Assembly (NCBI RefSeq): GCF_016406125.1
Contig: NZ_CP066339.1
Span: 4,278,001-4,342,000, forward strand
DNA from: Alicyclobacillus sp. SO9
GTDB taxonomy: Bacteria; Bacillota; Bacilli; Alicyclobacillales; Alicyclobacillaceae
Length of the DNA stretch: 64,000 nt
Reading direction: 5' to 3'
Shown here: positions 1 through 8,064 of the stretch, in pieces
How the letters are laid out: the number at the start of each line of letters is the position of its first letter
Position numbering within the stretch: the stretch's first letter is position 1
The notes under the pieces: generated by a model
Seen by the model: only the letters and a program-made list of their open reading frames with translations
The model's database searches: none
Told to the model about the DNA's origin: nothing
Program-made: the position numbers and the translations under genes

Positions 1-1152
1 AGGAAACCTAGTGTTTCCTCCGACTTGTATTGTAGCCGTGTCAATCACAACAGAAGACATAAAGGGCTGGGAGATGGTGTCAATGGCCAGAATAACAGTC
101 AACAGGTTGATAACGTGGGTACTGTGTGTGTAAAACTGGGCAATCCACGGACTAAATATGCACAAGAGGCCAGTAATCACGGTCATCGAGACAGCAGCTT
201 GTAAGTAGCTCCATCTCCGATAGGTATCAATCAAGCTTTTATGCCCCCTTCCAATCGCGTTTCCGATGGCCGCTGTGGCGGCAATGGAAAATCCTTCTCC
301 TACGGCAGAGGCAAAGGGTGTCAGTGTCCCAGCGATGTTGTGAGTTGCATATACATCCACACCCATGCGCACAATGATTCCAAAATACAAAACTTGACCA
401 AGTCGCTTGGACAACCGCTCTGCAGCCGCGGGCAGTGAAAATCGCATCATTTGTTTCAGTATGTCTAGTTGCAAAGTCAAATCTGCCTTGGACAGGGCAA
501 TGGCTTCCAGGCAGCGGGATTTCCACCACAGCCGTGCCAGAGCATAAATCCGCACCACTAGAAGAGACAGTGCTGCTCCGCGTATACCTAGTGCAGGGAT
601 AGGGCCAAATCCAAATATAAGCAGGTAATCCACGACAACGTGAATTGCGTTCATTTCAAGACCGATGCGCAAGGGAATTTTCGTCATGCCGATTGCACGG
701 AATGCAGCGGACTGCGCTGTGAAGAGTGCAATTAAAGGTGCCATCGCCAAGACGATTTGAAAGTACGGTATTGCCGTTTGCAGTAGTGCCCCACGCGCTC
801 CCATGATGCGTAACAGAGGAACCGAAAACAGCACCGAAGCAACACCCAGGACTGTGCCAACAACAAGAACAATGATAAAAGCATGCCAGATGGCAGCTCT
901 GCCGGTTTTAAATTGTCTTGCACCAACATAGCGAGAGAGAGAGACTGACAAGGCAGTTGAAACGGCGGTGAAAACCGCTGTGTAAGTCAGCTTATAGATA
1001 TTGGTCACACCAACTGCTGCGACTGCTGCCAGACTGATATGAGCAATAAAAATCATATCAACTACGCCTAAAAAGTTTTGCAAGTAAGCTTCTCCAATCG
1101 CCGGCCATGCTATTGCAAAAATTCGCCTAGCAGCTTGCGGGACATGACTCAC
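1..1152 (-). CDS. MATE family efflux transporter, 3' end outside window
   Basis: The minus strand is open from a GTG at 1150-1152 to the window edge, giving 384 residues without a stop. The start is chosen because an AAGGAGG box lies a few bases upstream. The protein is strongly hydrophobic with many membrane segments. Phrases such as NFLGVVDMIFIAHISLAAVAAVG near the N-terminus (read from the reverse strand), GMTKIPLRIGLEMN in the middle, and ATAAIGNAIGRG later are typical of the MATE (DinF/NorM) fold, which exports drugs or metabolites using a Na+ or H+ gradient. Family members are usually about 450 residues, so roughly 70 C-terminal residues are missing beyond position 1. Substrate unknown. 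It is divergent from the LysR gene that follows. Confidence 0.88.
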   Translation of the reverse strand, partial: MSHVPQAARRIFAIAWPAIGEAYLQNFLGVVDMIFIAHISLAAVAAVGVTNIYKLTYTAVFTAVSTALSVSLSRYVGARQFKTGRAAIWHAFIIVLVVGTVLGVASVLFSVPLLRIMGARGALLQTAIPYFQIVLAMAPLIALFTAQSAAFRAIGMTKIPLRIGLEMNAIHVVVDYLLIFGFGPIPALGIRGAALSLLVVRIYALARLWWKSRCLEAIALSKADLTLQLDILKQMMRFSLPAAAERLSKRLGQVLYFGIIVRMGVDVYATHNIAGTLTPFASAVGEGFSIAATAAIGNAIGRGHKSLIDTYRRWSYLQAAVSMTVITGLLCIFSPWIAQFYTHSTHVINLLTVILAIDTISQPFMSSVVIDTATIQVGGNTRFP

Positions 1153-1464
1153 GTAATCCCCCCCCTCCTTCACTACTTCACAGATGCTACTCGTACAAAG
1201 GGAGGCCCAACGGCCCCCCGAATATCTTATCAAAAGCTATAGCTCTCTTACATCTGTAGTGATTCAAAAACCCATCAGTCGATTCTGAAGTTTGACAGTT
1301 CGGTTTCATATAGAGGAACATTGAGCTGTTTACCAGCGTCCTAAAACCTTATGATATTTATACCGGATTTTATCTAAATTTTTCGTTAACTCCGCCTGAT
1401 TTTACCACAACCTGCCCAAAACTCACATGTACTATATCGTATTTGAGAATGAGGAGTGAAAGTA
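1153..1464. other. Divergent intergenic region between MATE and LysR genes
   Basis: About 310 bases with no convincing gene. It must hold both divergent promoters. A GC-rich imperfect hairpin (about 1201-1219, GGGAGGCC pairing with GGCCCCCC around a CAAC loop) lies in the leader of the MATE gene; it lacks a good T-run, so an attenuator role is only a possibility. LysR-type regulators often bind in such divergent gaps, but no clear operator was identified. Confidence 0.4.
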
Positions 1465-2406
1465 GTGGAATTGCGATTATTGGAGTATTTCATGATGGTG
1501 TGTGAAGAACTGCATTTTACAAGAGCTGCTGAGCGATTGGGCATCAGTCAACCGACTTTGAGTCACCAAATTCGGGTTTTAGAGTCCCGCCTTAATACAC
1601 AATTGTTTCATCGCATCGGAAAAAAGGTTTACTTGAGCCAATCCGGCAAAATACTATTTGAACATACAAAACTGGTGTTTTACGAACTAACACAAGCCAC
1701 CTCAGAAATTAAAGAACTGCAGGGCTTACTCAGAGGAACTTTGGCCATTGGCTGTGCTGGCTCACATCTTTTAACCTCTGCAGCCATGTCATTTCACAGC
1801 CGTCATCCTGACATCGAACTCTCCATACTTGACCTCACCAGCAAAGAGACGATTGCCGGCCTTCTAAGTAATAAACTAGACATTGGAGTGATTTTCAAAG
1901 CATTCATTGGCCAACATTTTGAGTTTGTACCGCTGTTCAATGAGGAGCTTTTATTAGTGGTGGACAGACACCATCCGCTAGCCAACACACAGCAGATTGA
2001 ACTGAAAGACTTACAGCGCATACCGCTGTCTCTGCTTCCAACGAAATACCTTATCCGCCAGTTTGTTGACAAATACTGCCACGATGCCGGATTTGAACTT
2101 CATCCCAAGATGGAGTTGTCCAGTCTCGAATCTCTGCATCAGATTGTCAGTCTAAAAACAACTGCCACCATTCTAACGAAGTCTTATCTTGCTACTACTC
2201 AAGATCCAACAATCTCATCCATATCCATCGAGAACCCAACCCCACAGCAGTCCATTGGTGTTGTATACAGAAAGAACTCATTTCTTGATAAGGGAATGCA
2301 TGCATTTGTGACTCATTTAATTCAGTACTACACCGAAAACAAATCAGCAATGCAATCAAATCACAGCATCTCTCCATCAATAAAAAATCATAGACAGCAT
2401 CTATAG
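1465..2406 (+). CDS. LysR family transcriptional regulator
   Basis: A 313-residue DNA-binding regulator, the usual LysR length. Residues 1-60 form the winged helix-turn-helix (LEYFMMVCEELHFTRAAERL, then GISQPTLSHQIRVLE), and the rest is the periplasmic-binding-protein-like effector domain. The GTG at 1465 is preferred over the in-frame GTG at 1456 because GAGGAG at 1451-1456 is then 8 bases upstream and the protein begins VELRLLEYF like other family members. It precedes, in the same direction, a TPP enzyme and a TRAP transporter, so it most likely controls those genes in response to their substrate. That link is inference from position only. Confidence 0.93.
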   Translation: MELRLLEYFMMVCEELHFTRAAERLGISQPTLSHQIRVLESRLNTQLFHRIGKKVYLSQSGKILFEHTKLVFYELTQATSEIKELQGLLRGTLAIGCAGSHLLTSAAMSFHSRHPDIELSILDLTSKETIAGLLSNKLDIGVIFKAFIGQHFEFVPLFNEELLLVVDRHHPLANTQQIELKDLQRIPLSLLPTKYLIRQFVDKYCHDAGFELHPKMELSSLESLHQIVSLKTTATILTKSYLATTQDPTISSISIENPTPQQSIGVVYRKNSFLDKGMHAFVTHLIQYYTENKSAMQSNHSISPSIKNHRQHL

Positions 2407-2426
2407 GTGTCATACGCACATTGATA

Positions 2427-2455
2427 TTGAAGCTGAACGAACGCCTCCCTATAAT
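2427..2455 (+). promoter_or_regulatory. Sigma-A type promoter for the TPP enzyme/TRAP operon
   Basis: TTGAAG at 2427-2432 and a perfect TATAAT at 2450-2455 are separated by 17 bases, just after the LysR stop codon. The transcript would start near 2462, about 125 bases before the ATG of the TPP enzyme. Confidence 0.7.
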
Positions 2456-2586
2456 GTGTACCATAATCTTTTAGGGAGTCTTTAACGCTAGCTTGAGTGC
2501 TTCGTGATACTTCTGAACAGACCCTGATTCACAGCCAGAGAAAGCGCTATCAGAGTGTCGTTACAGAAAGGAGACAGACTTTAAAT

Positions 2587-4329
2587 ATGCAAGCACACTC
2601 AACAAAAAACGAAACCTTTACGGTTTCAGACGGCCTGCTTAAAACACTTAGTGAGATTGGGGTTCAGTTTATTTTCGCGAATTTAGGGAGTGACCACCCT
2701 GCTGTCCTAGAGAGTCTTGCAAAAGCAAATGAAAATCAAGCCTCAAACTTGCCGCGCGTCATTGTCTGCCCTCATGAAATGGTGGCACTGAGTGCAGCCC
2801 ATGGCTTCGCTCAGGCAACAGGCAAAATGCAAGCCGTGTTCGTTCACGTGGATGTGGGTACTCAGAATATGGGAGGCGCACTGCACAATGCGATGCGCGG
2901 CAGAGTTCCCATTTTTATCTTTGCTGGAGCGTCTCCGGCGACACTAGACGGTGAAGCCACAGGGAGCCGAAATGAATTTATTCACTACTTGCAAGATGTA
3001 TTCGACCAACGGGGTATCGTCAGAGGATACACTAAATGGGACTATACACTACACCTTGGTCAGAATGTCAATCTCGTTGTCAAACGCGCAGCGCAAATCG
3101 CCTCGTCCGAACCCAGAGGACCCGTTTACCTCATGGCACCCAGAGACATTCTGGAACAAAGTGCTGATGAGTCTGTTGAGCAGCACAGCCCGCAATTGAA
3201 ACCGCTTCACCCATCTGCCTTGAGCTCAAACCAGGTTTACGAGATTCTTTCTGAACTTACAAACGCAAATCGACCGCTCATCATTACAAGCTACTTAGGA
3301 CGCAATCCGTCAGCAGTCTATGAACTAGAGACACTCAGTAATCGATTGGCCGTTCCGGTTATGGAAGCGGGCCCTTTTTACATGAATTTTCCTGCAGATC
3401 ACCCTTTACATCTTGGATACGAAGACTTTATCAACAAAAACACTTACCTAGAATCGGCCGATGTTGTCTTGGTACTGGACAGTGATATTCCTTGGATGCC
3501 CCAAACATCGAAAATACTGTCATCTCTAAAACTCTATTGGATTGATTCAGACCCGCTCAAAGAAGATATCCCGATGTGGTATTACGCAGGTCAAAAGGCG
3601 ATTAAAGCAGATTCTGGTGTCGCATTAAAACAGTTAAATGAGGCACTGGATGATTTCGAAGTTAATGAGAGCAAGGTTAACCTTCAGAGAACAAATCTGA
3701 TGAAGGAACACCGTAAACGAGCAGATGAGCGGGTTCAGAAAGAGACTACACCTGAAAATGGCGTAATCACACCGGAGTTTCTAACTCGAGTCATCCGCGA
3801 AACGATTGACGATTCGACGATTGTCGTGAATGAGACGATCTCAAACTATGGCGCTACTTGGCGACATCTTCAGCGTACAATTCCGGGCACTTTCTTTGGT
3901 AGCGGCGCAAGCTCCCTGGGGTGGCACGGGGGAGCTGCCATCGGAATGAAACTGGCTTACCCTGACAAAACTGTAGTCGCGCTGACGGGTGACGGCGCCT
4001 TTCTATTCAGTGTGCCTTCCGCTGTTCAATTGGTAGCAAACCAATTTAATGCTCCCTTTCTCACAGTTATCTTTAATAACGGGGGTTGGAAGTCGCCGAA
4101 ATTGTCTACACTTGCAGTTCATCCTGATGGGGCAGCAGCCCGGAACTCCGATTTTCACGTGAGCTTTCTCGAACAATCTAATCTCGAGCAAGTTGCGGGT
4201 TCGATTGGGGACACGTGCGGCTTTAAAGTGTCATCTCCGACGAATCTTCGAGAAACACTCAAAAAAGCACTTGATATCGTTCAGCATGGGAACCCAGCCG
4301 TTGTCAACGTAATACTTCAGAAGCTTTAA
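2587..4329 (+). CDS. Thiamine pyrophosphate-dependent enzyme, acetolactate synthase/decarboxylase superfamily
   Basis: A 580-residue protein with the three-domain layout of the IlvB/benzoylformate decarboxylase superfamily. The N-terminal domain carries the catalytic-type glutamate in VCPHEMVALSAAHGFAQ. The C-terminal domain has the TPP/Mg motif: GDGAFLFSVPSAVQ, then about 20 residues, then FNNGGW. The ATG at 2587 is chosen because AGAAAGGAG lies upstream; a longer frame from 2497 lacks a site. It acts on a 2-oxo acid or a related keto substrate in the cytoplasm; the exact reaction cannot be told from sequence. The downstream dctPQM genes suggest the substrate is an imported carboxylate. Sulfopyruvate, benzoylformate and oxalyl-type substrates are all possible. 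Confidence 0.85.
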   Translation: MQAHSTKNETFTVSDGLLKTLSEIGVQFIFANLGSDHPAVLESLAKANENQASNLPRVIVCPHEMVALSAAHGFAQATGKMQAVFVHVDVGTQNMGGALHNAMRGRVPIFIFAGASPATLDGEATGSRNEFIHYLQDVFDQRGIVRGYTKWDYTLHLGQNVNLVVKRAAQIASSEPRGPVYLMAPRDILEQSADESVEQHSPQLKPLHPSALSSNQVYEILSELTNANRPLIITSYLGRNPSAVYELETLSNRLAVPVMEAGPFYMNFPADHPLHLGYEDFINKNTYLESADVVLVLDSDIPWMPQTSKILSSLKLYWIDSDPLKEDIPMWYYAGQKAIKADSGVALKQLNEALDDFEVNESKVNLQRTNLMKEHRKRADERVQKETTPENGVITPEFLTRVIRETIDDSTIVVNETISNYGATWRHLQRTIPGTFFGSGASSLGWHGGAAIGMKLAYPDKTVVALTGDGAFLFSVPSAVQLVANQFNAPFLTVIFNNGGWKSPKLSTLAVHPDGAAARNSDFHVSFLEQSNLEQVAGSIGDTCGFKVSSPTNLRETLKKALDIVQHGNPAVVNVILQKL

Positions 4330-4370
4330 TTACTGAATTTTTAGAATTAATCAACTTCAGGAGGGGTAAA

Positions 4371-5360
4371 ATGAAGAAGAACTACTACGTTGTATCTATA
4401 AGTACACTTTTGGTTATGTCTACAATCGTTGGTTGTGGAGTGTCTGGAGCAACCAAATCGAATGGAAGCAATGCTGCATCCGCAACGAAGTCCGGGGTGA
4501 TTACATTAAAGGCGGTTTCTGCATGGCCTAAATCCACTCCTGACAACGCGGGTCTGTTTGACCTCATCAAAAAAGTTAATGCGTTGGGTAAAGGAAAAGT
4601 CCACATTGAGTATTTAGGCGGACCTTCAGTAATTCCGACTATGCAACAGCCTGACGCTTTGAAATCAGGAACAATGGACATTGATTGGACATCCGCTGGA
4701 TATACATCCTCTCTTGTACCCGCCGCTAACGCGTTGAAACTTTCAACTTTGACTCCGCAACAGGAACGCAGTCAGGGGGTCACCAAACTGTGGAACACCA
4801 TTTTCAAACAGATGAACGCTCGATTCCTCTGTCGTGGCGCAGGGTCTCCGAAGGTAAGCTTTCATCTGTATACGACAAAACCCGTAAAGTCCTTAAGTGA
4901 CTTTAAGGGACTGCCCATGCGCACATCGCCTGCCTACAAGAACTTCCTCACTGCCCTGGGAGCAGCGCCGGTTTCACTTCCTCCTGGCCAAGTTTATACA
5001 GCCTTGCAGCGAGGAGTAGTAAAAGGATACGGGTGGCCCGGCTATGGGATTCACAATTTCGGATGGGACAAACTAACAAAATATATGATTGATCCGGGAT
5101 TTTATCAAGTGGATGATATTGCCCTAATGAACCTAAAAACCTGGAATAGTCTGCCGAAGAACATTCAAGCAATATTTAACAAAGCCGATGTTCAAGTCGA
5201 ACAGGACATGAAGAAGCATTTTTTGCAGCTTCAGAAGAAAGACGTGGCCAGCATGCAAAAGAAGGGTGTAAAAGTCATTCATTTGAGTTCACAGCAATCC
5301 AAGACCTATACGAAGCTAGCGTACAGTTCAGCGTGGAACTCATCCTTGACAGCACCCTAG
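4371..5360 (+). pseudogene. TRAP transporter solute-binding protein DctP, 5' fragment interrupted by IS1634-family element
   Basis: This is the extracytoplasmic binding subunit of a TRAP carboxylate transporter. The start has a GGAGGGG box upstream. A lipobox (STIVGC) marks it as a lipoprotein, and the DctP fold follows (DLIKKVNALGKGKVHIEYLG; LPMRTSPAYKNFLTALGA). The native frame runs to 5338; the last eight codons and stop to 5360 come from the insertion sequence. The true C-terminus is found at 7443-7503. Rejoining the two parts gives 342 residues, a normal DctP length. The broken product loses only the last helix (about 20 residues) and might still fold, but the insertion separates it from dctQM and probably reduces their expression. 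Confidence 0.9.
5333..5338. repeat. Target site duplication of the IS1634-family element, left copy
   Basis: GTGGAA directly before the left inverted repeat. The same six bases follow the right inverted repeat at 7437-7442. Removing the element and one copy restores the dctP frame. Confidence 0.9.
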
Positions 5361-5406
5361 ACCCCGCAAGGGATTGTAGGGGGGATTTTGCCCTACAGCA
5401 CAAATA

Positions 5407-5425
5407 GCCCCAAACGGATTGGGGC
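5407..5425 (-). terminator. Hairpin terminator after IS transposase
   Basis: A perfect 7-bp stem, GCCCCAA (5407-5413) with TTGGGGC (5419-5425), loop of five. On the minus strand it is followed by ATTTGT, consistent with a weak intrinsic terminator for the transposase transcript. Confidence 0.5.
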
Positions 5426-5444
5426 CGTAAGGATGGGATTCTCG

Positions 5445-7244
5445 TTAAACGAGTGTGCCTGAAGACGTGTTGCGTAGTTGGATTGCCTTGGCAGGAAGCG
5501 GGATACCCAGTGCCTTGAGGACCTCGCTTAGGTTCTGTGGTGGCGGTGGAACGCTGAGGAATTCTTTCCCGAGAAACTCGGCTTTCATCACGTGCCAACG
5601 CGAGAGGTCTTTCATGATTCGCTCGCCTGTGTACCAACGGTCATTCAGTTCCTCCAGCCGTTGCTCGCGCTCGTCTGCGTTGGTCATCTGCTCTGCTTCT
5701 TGCTCTTGCTGCGCCCACCCACGTCGGTACATCACTTGGATCTCTTGCTCGAACAGATAGGCAAGTACGCAGACGAAGATGTGCCCGCGCACACGTTTTT
5801 CATTCCAGTGGTACACCGGCCCTACATCCAGGAAGTTCTTGATCTCTCGAAAAGCCCGCTCTACGTTCATCAACGTTTTGTAGGAAGTAACCACCTGTTC
5901 GGCAGGGAGCAACGTGTTGGTCTTAATCACAAACTTTCCGTCGCGTAAGGCTTCTTTGGCGAGGGCCGCCTCATTCCATGTGTAGGAGAGCTTCTGTTCA
6001 CTGAACTCCACCTCAAGGAACCCCTGTACACCTTTTTTGGTGAGGATGTCACTGACTTTGAGCATGATGGACTGTGTACTTGCTTTTCGCCCGCGATGGG
6101 GCTTGTCCAACCACGTCTGGTAGTCCACCAATGCCTGTTCCGCTTCCTCCAATGCCGATGTGCGGAAGGCTTCATCCGCCTTCGCCTTCAGCGGATTGTA
6201 GCAGAGAATATAGCGCGCATCTTGCCCTTTCTCATCGTCTTCCACTGCAGATGCGGGCACTTCGAGATAGCTGAGATTTCCGCGCAGCTCAGTGTAGAGA
6301 GAGAGGTCACCGTACTGTGCCAATAAGGTGTCGCTAACCACGCGGCCACGTTTGTGGTAGCCCACAATATAGGGATACTCAAGCGCCGCCAACAACTCCG
6401 TGTTCTTTTTCGTGACCATACCGCGGTCTCCGACGAACACACATTGTTCAACGGAGAAGTCTTTCTTCAAACGCTCCAGAACTTCCTTGACGGTCTTTTT
6501 GTCCGGCGTGTTTCCCGCAAAGACTTCATGGGTAATTGGCAACCCATCCGGAGTCACAAGCAGACCCAGCTCGACCTGTTCCAGGTCCGGCCTGTGGGTT
6601 CGTGAATATCCATGCTTGCCAATTGGGCAGTGGTGGCCACTGAGGTGCGTACTGGTCAGGTCATAGAGTACAAGCGATAAACGAAAGTTCAAGAGGTCCG
6701 TGAGTCGTTGATAGATAAATGTCTCCAGTTCGGGCTTCATATCCATCAGGTGATCCAGCGCACGATAGAAATGTTGCAACTGCCAGGATTCACCTTCCTC
6801 CTCCGGAAGATACATGTCCTCAATCGTATGAAACAAATCCAACTTACTAGACGGATTCATCAAACGGTTACAGACCATGGCCTTTACATAGCGAGCTACG
6901 TCAAAGGTGACCTGACGGTCTTTGAGTCCGGTCTCTATCGCCTTGGTCAACCCAAGCTGATCCCACAAAAATTGAACCACGTAGGGAACGCCAAAAGAGA
7001 GGGTCGACTTGGGGTCAAAGTCCTCAATCGAACCAGAGGTACGGTTCTGTAGGAGCGATTCAAGGGTACGAATAAACTGCTCAATCTCTTGCTCAGAGTA
7101 GTTATCGATGTTACCAAGACTGGCAATCCGACGCTTTTTAACGGTTTTTCCCTCGCGATAGGACTCAACAATATGCATATACCTGTAGGTACGACCATCG
7201 GGGCGTTTTGTGGATACAACTTGTGCGAACACTGGGCTCACCAC
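5445..7244 (-). CDS. IS1634-family DDE transposase
   Basis: A 599-residue transposase of the IS4/IS1634 group. The N-terminus has the characteristic ESYREGKTVKKRRIASLG segment. The RNase H-like core shows the first acidic residue in LVLYDLTSTHLSG, the second in CVFVGDRGMVTKKN, and the third in the NVERAFREIKNFLDVGPVYH block, which matches the late Glu motif of the family. Family members are about 500-600 residues, so it looks full-length and probably active. It lies inside dctP on the opposite strand. Confidence 0.92.
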   Translation of the reverse strand: MVSPVFAQVVSTKRPDGRTYRYMHIVESYREGKTVKKRRIASLGNIDNYSEQEIEQFIRTLESLLQNRTSGSIEDFDPKSTLSFGVPYVVQFLWDQLGLTKAIETGLKDRQVTFDVARYVKAMVCNRLMNPSSKLDLFHTIEDMYLPEEEGESWQLQHFYRALDHLMDMKPELETFIYQRLTDLLNFRLSLVLYDLTSTHLSGHHCPIGKHGYSRTHRPDLEQVELGLLVTPDGLPITHEVFAGNTPDKKTVKEVLERLKKDFSVEQCVFVGDRGMVTKKNTELLAALEYPYIVGYHKRGRVVSDTLLAQYGDLSLYTELRGNLSYLEVPASAVEDDEKGQDARYILCYNPLKAKADEAFRTSALEEAEQALVDYQTWLDKPHRGRKASTQSIMLKVSDILTKKGVQGFLEVEFSEQKLSYTWNEAALAKEALRDGKFVIKTNTLLPAEQVVTSYKTLMNVERAFREIKNFLDVGPVYHWNEKRVRGHIFVCVLAYLFEQEIQVMYRRGWAQQEQEAEQMTNADEREQRLEELNDRWYTGERIMKDLSRWHVMKAEFLGKEFLSVPPPPQNLSEVLKALGIPLPAKAIQLRNTSSGTLV

Positions 7245-7369
7245 CGCTCATAATATTACCTACAATTATACAATATAAATACTTTTATAACAAGGAAAAA
7301 GTTATCCACTGTCCAAACACATTTTGACCTACATTTTTGAGCTCAAAACACAACTTATCAACAGAAAAA

Positions 7370-7385
7370 CCGCGCAACGGCGCGG
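7370..7385 (-). terminator. Terminator guarding the upstream end of the IS
   Basis: CCGCGC (7370-7375), loop AACG, GCGCGG (7380-7385). Read on the minus strand the hairpin is followed by TTTTTCTGTT, a proper intrinsic terminator. It would stop transcription entering the element towards the transposase, a known way for insertion sequences to limit activation by outside promoters. Confidence 0.6.
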
Positions 7386-7436
7386 CTTCGGGATACTGAT
7401 AACCTACTTTTCCACAGCTAAACTGTCAAAGATGAG

Positions 7437-7442
7437 GTGGAA
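7437..7442. repeat. Target site duplication of the IS1634-family element, right copy
   Basis: Second GTGGAA copy, adjoining the right inverted repeat and continuing into the displaced 3' end of dctP. Confidence 0.9.
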
Positions 7443-7503
7443 AAGCGTATTAAAGCATGCTCCAGACTATGGACTTAAAATCAAGAAGGCACTAGGACAG
7501 TAG
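7443..7503 (+). pseudogene. Displaced 3' end of dctP
   Basis: After removal of the element the frame continues from the AW of the 5' fragment as KSVLKHAPDYGLKIKKALGQ and stops at TAG 7501-7503. This is a typical DctP C-terminal helix. It has no start or ribosome binding site of its own and is not translated separately. It ends 37 bases before dctQ, which shows that dctP, dctQ and dctM originally formed one operon. Confidence 0.85.
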
Positions 7504-7540
7504 AAGAACCACCAAAATTGGACTTGGATGTGGTGCCAAC

Positions 7541-8047
7541 ATGAAAGTAGTTTTTGAAAAGGTAGTCATGCTAAACGAACGTATTGCGAAATACCTTACT
7601 CTCATTGCAGGAATTATTATCATGGCTCTAATGTTCACAATTACAATTTCCGCCTTATCGAGACACTTTCTCGACAGACCAATGGCGTGGGTCACGGATA
7701 CCAGTACCTATGCATTATTATTCGTGACATTCCTCGGCGCCCCCTTGCTGGCTGTGGAGAATCGACATATTAACGTAGAAATGCTACCAGCTTCCCTTGG
7801 CAGACGGGGGAAGGCCGTCGTCCAGTTCGTTACGAACTTAGTCTCTTTTGCAATGAGCCTAATCATTGCGTGGTTCGCACTGAAGACGACTTTGCAGGCG
7901 TACACAGAACATGAAGTGGATACAAATATCCTAGCAACTCCCATGTACTTACTTTTTGGAATTATTGTTGTCGGGGCACTTTTTATGGCGTTCAGCTTCC
8001 TGATAAATGCTCTGCAGCCGTCGCGAAACAGCAAAGATAAACAATAA
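7541..8047 (+). CDS. TRAP transporter small permease, DctQ
   Basis: A 168-residue membrane protein with about four transmembrane segments and the DctQ-type features SALSRHFLDRPMAWVTDTSTYALLFVTFLGAPLLAVENRHINVE. It forms the small membrane subunit that joins the binding protein to the large channel in a TRAP carboxylate importer. The ATG at 7541 is used, but the ribosome site is weak; ATG 7568, with AAAGG upstream, is an alternative. It now lies just behind the IS, so its transcription may depend on a promoter in or near the element. Confidence 0.9.
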   Translation: MKVVFEKVVMLNERIAKYLTLIAGIIIMALMFTITISALSRHFLDRPMAWVTDTSTYALLFVTFLGAPLLAVENRHINVEMLPASLGRRGKAVVQFVTNLVSFAMSLIIAWFALKTTLQAYTEHEVDTNILATPMYLLFGIIVVGALFMAFSFLINALQPSRNSKDKQ

Positions 8048-8064
8048 CAAGGGAGGTGTGTCCG

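Larger units (their letters stand above)
5339..7436 (-). mobile_element. IS1634-family insertion sequence, complete (2098 bp)
   Basis: Both ends are defined by terminal inverted repeats: CTCATCCTTGACAG at 5339-5352, and at 7423-7436 the reverse complement of CTCATCTTTGACAG (13 of 14 matching). It is flanked by a 6-bp direct repeat and carries one transposase gene on the minus strand. A hairpin at 5407-5425 (GCCCCAA/TTGGGGC) lies just after the transposase stop, and a GC-rich hairpin with T-run lies before its start. Sharp ends, an intact transposase and an easily repaired target suggest recent insertion. Confidence 0.93.

Noticed and set aside
5445-7052. Several plus-strand frames opposite the IS1634-family transposase
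   Set aside because: Shadow frames of a clear transposase; none has a ribosome site or family features.
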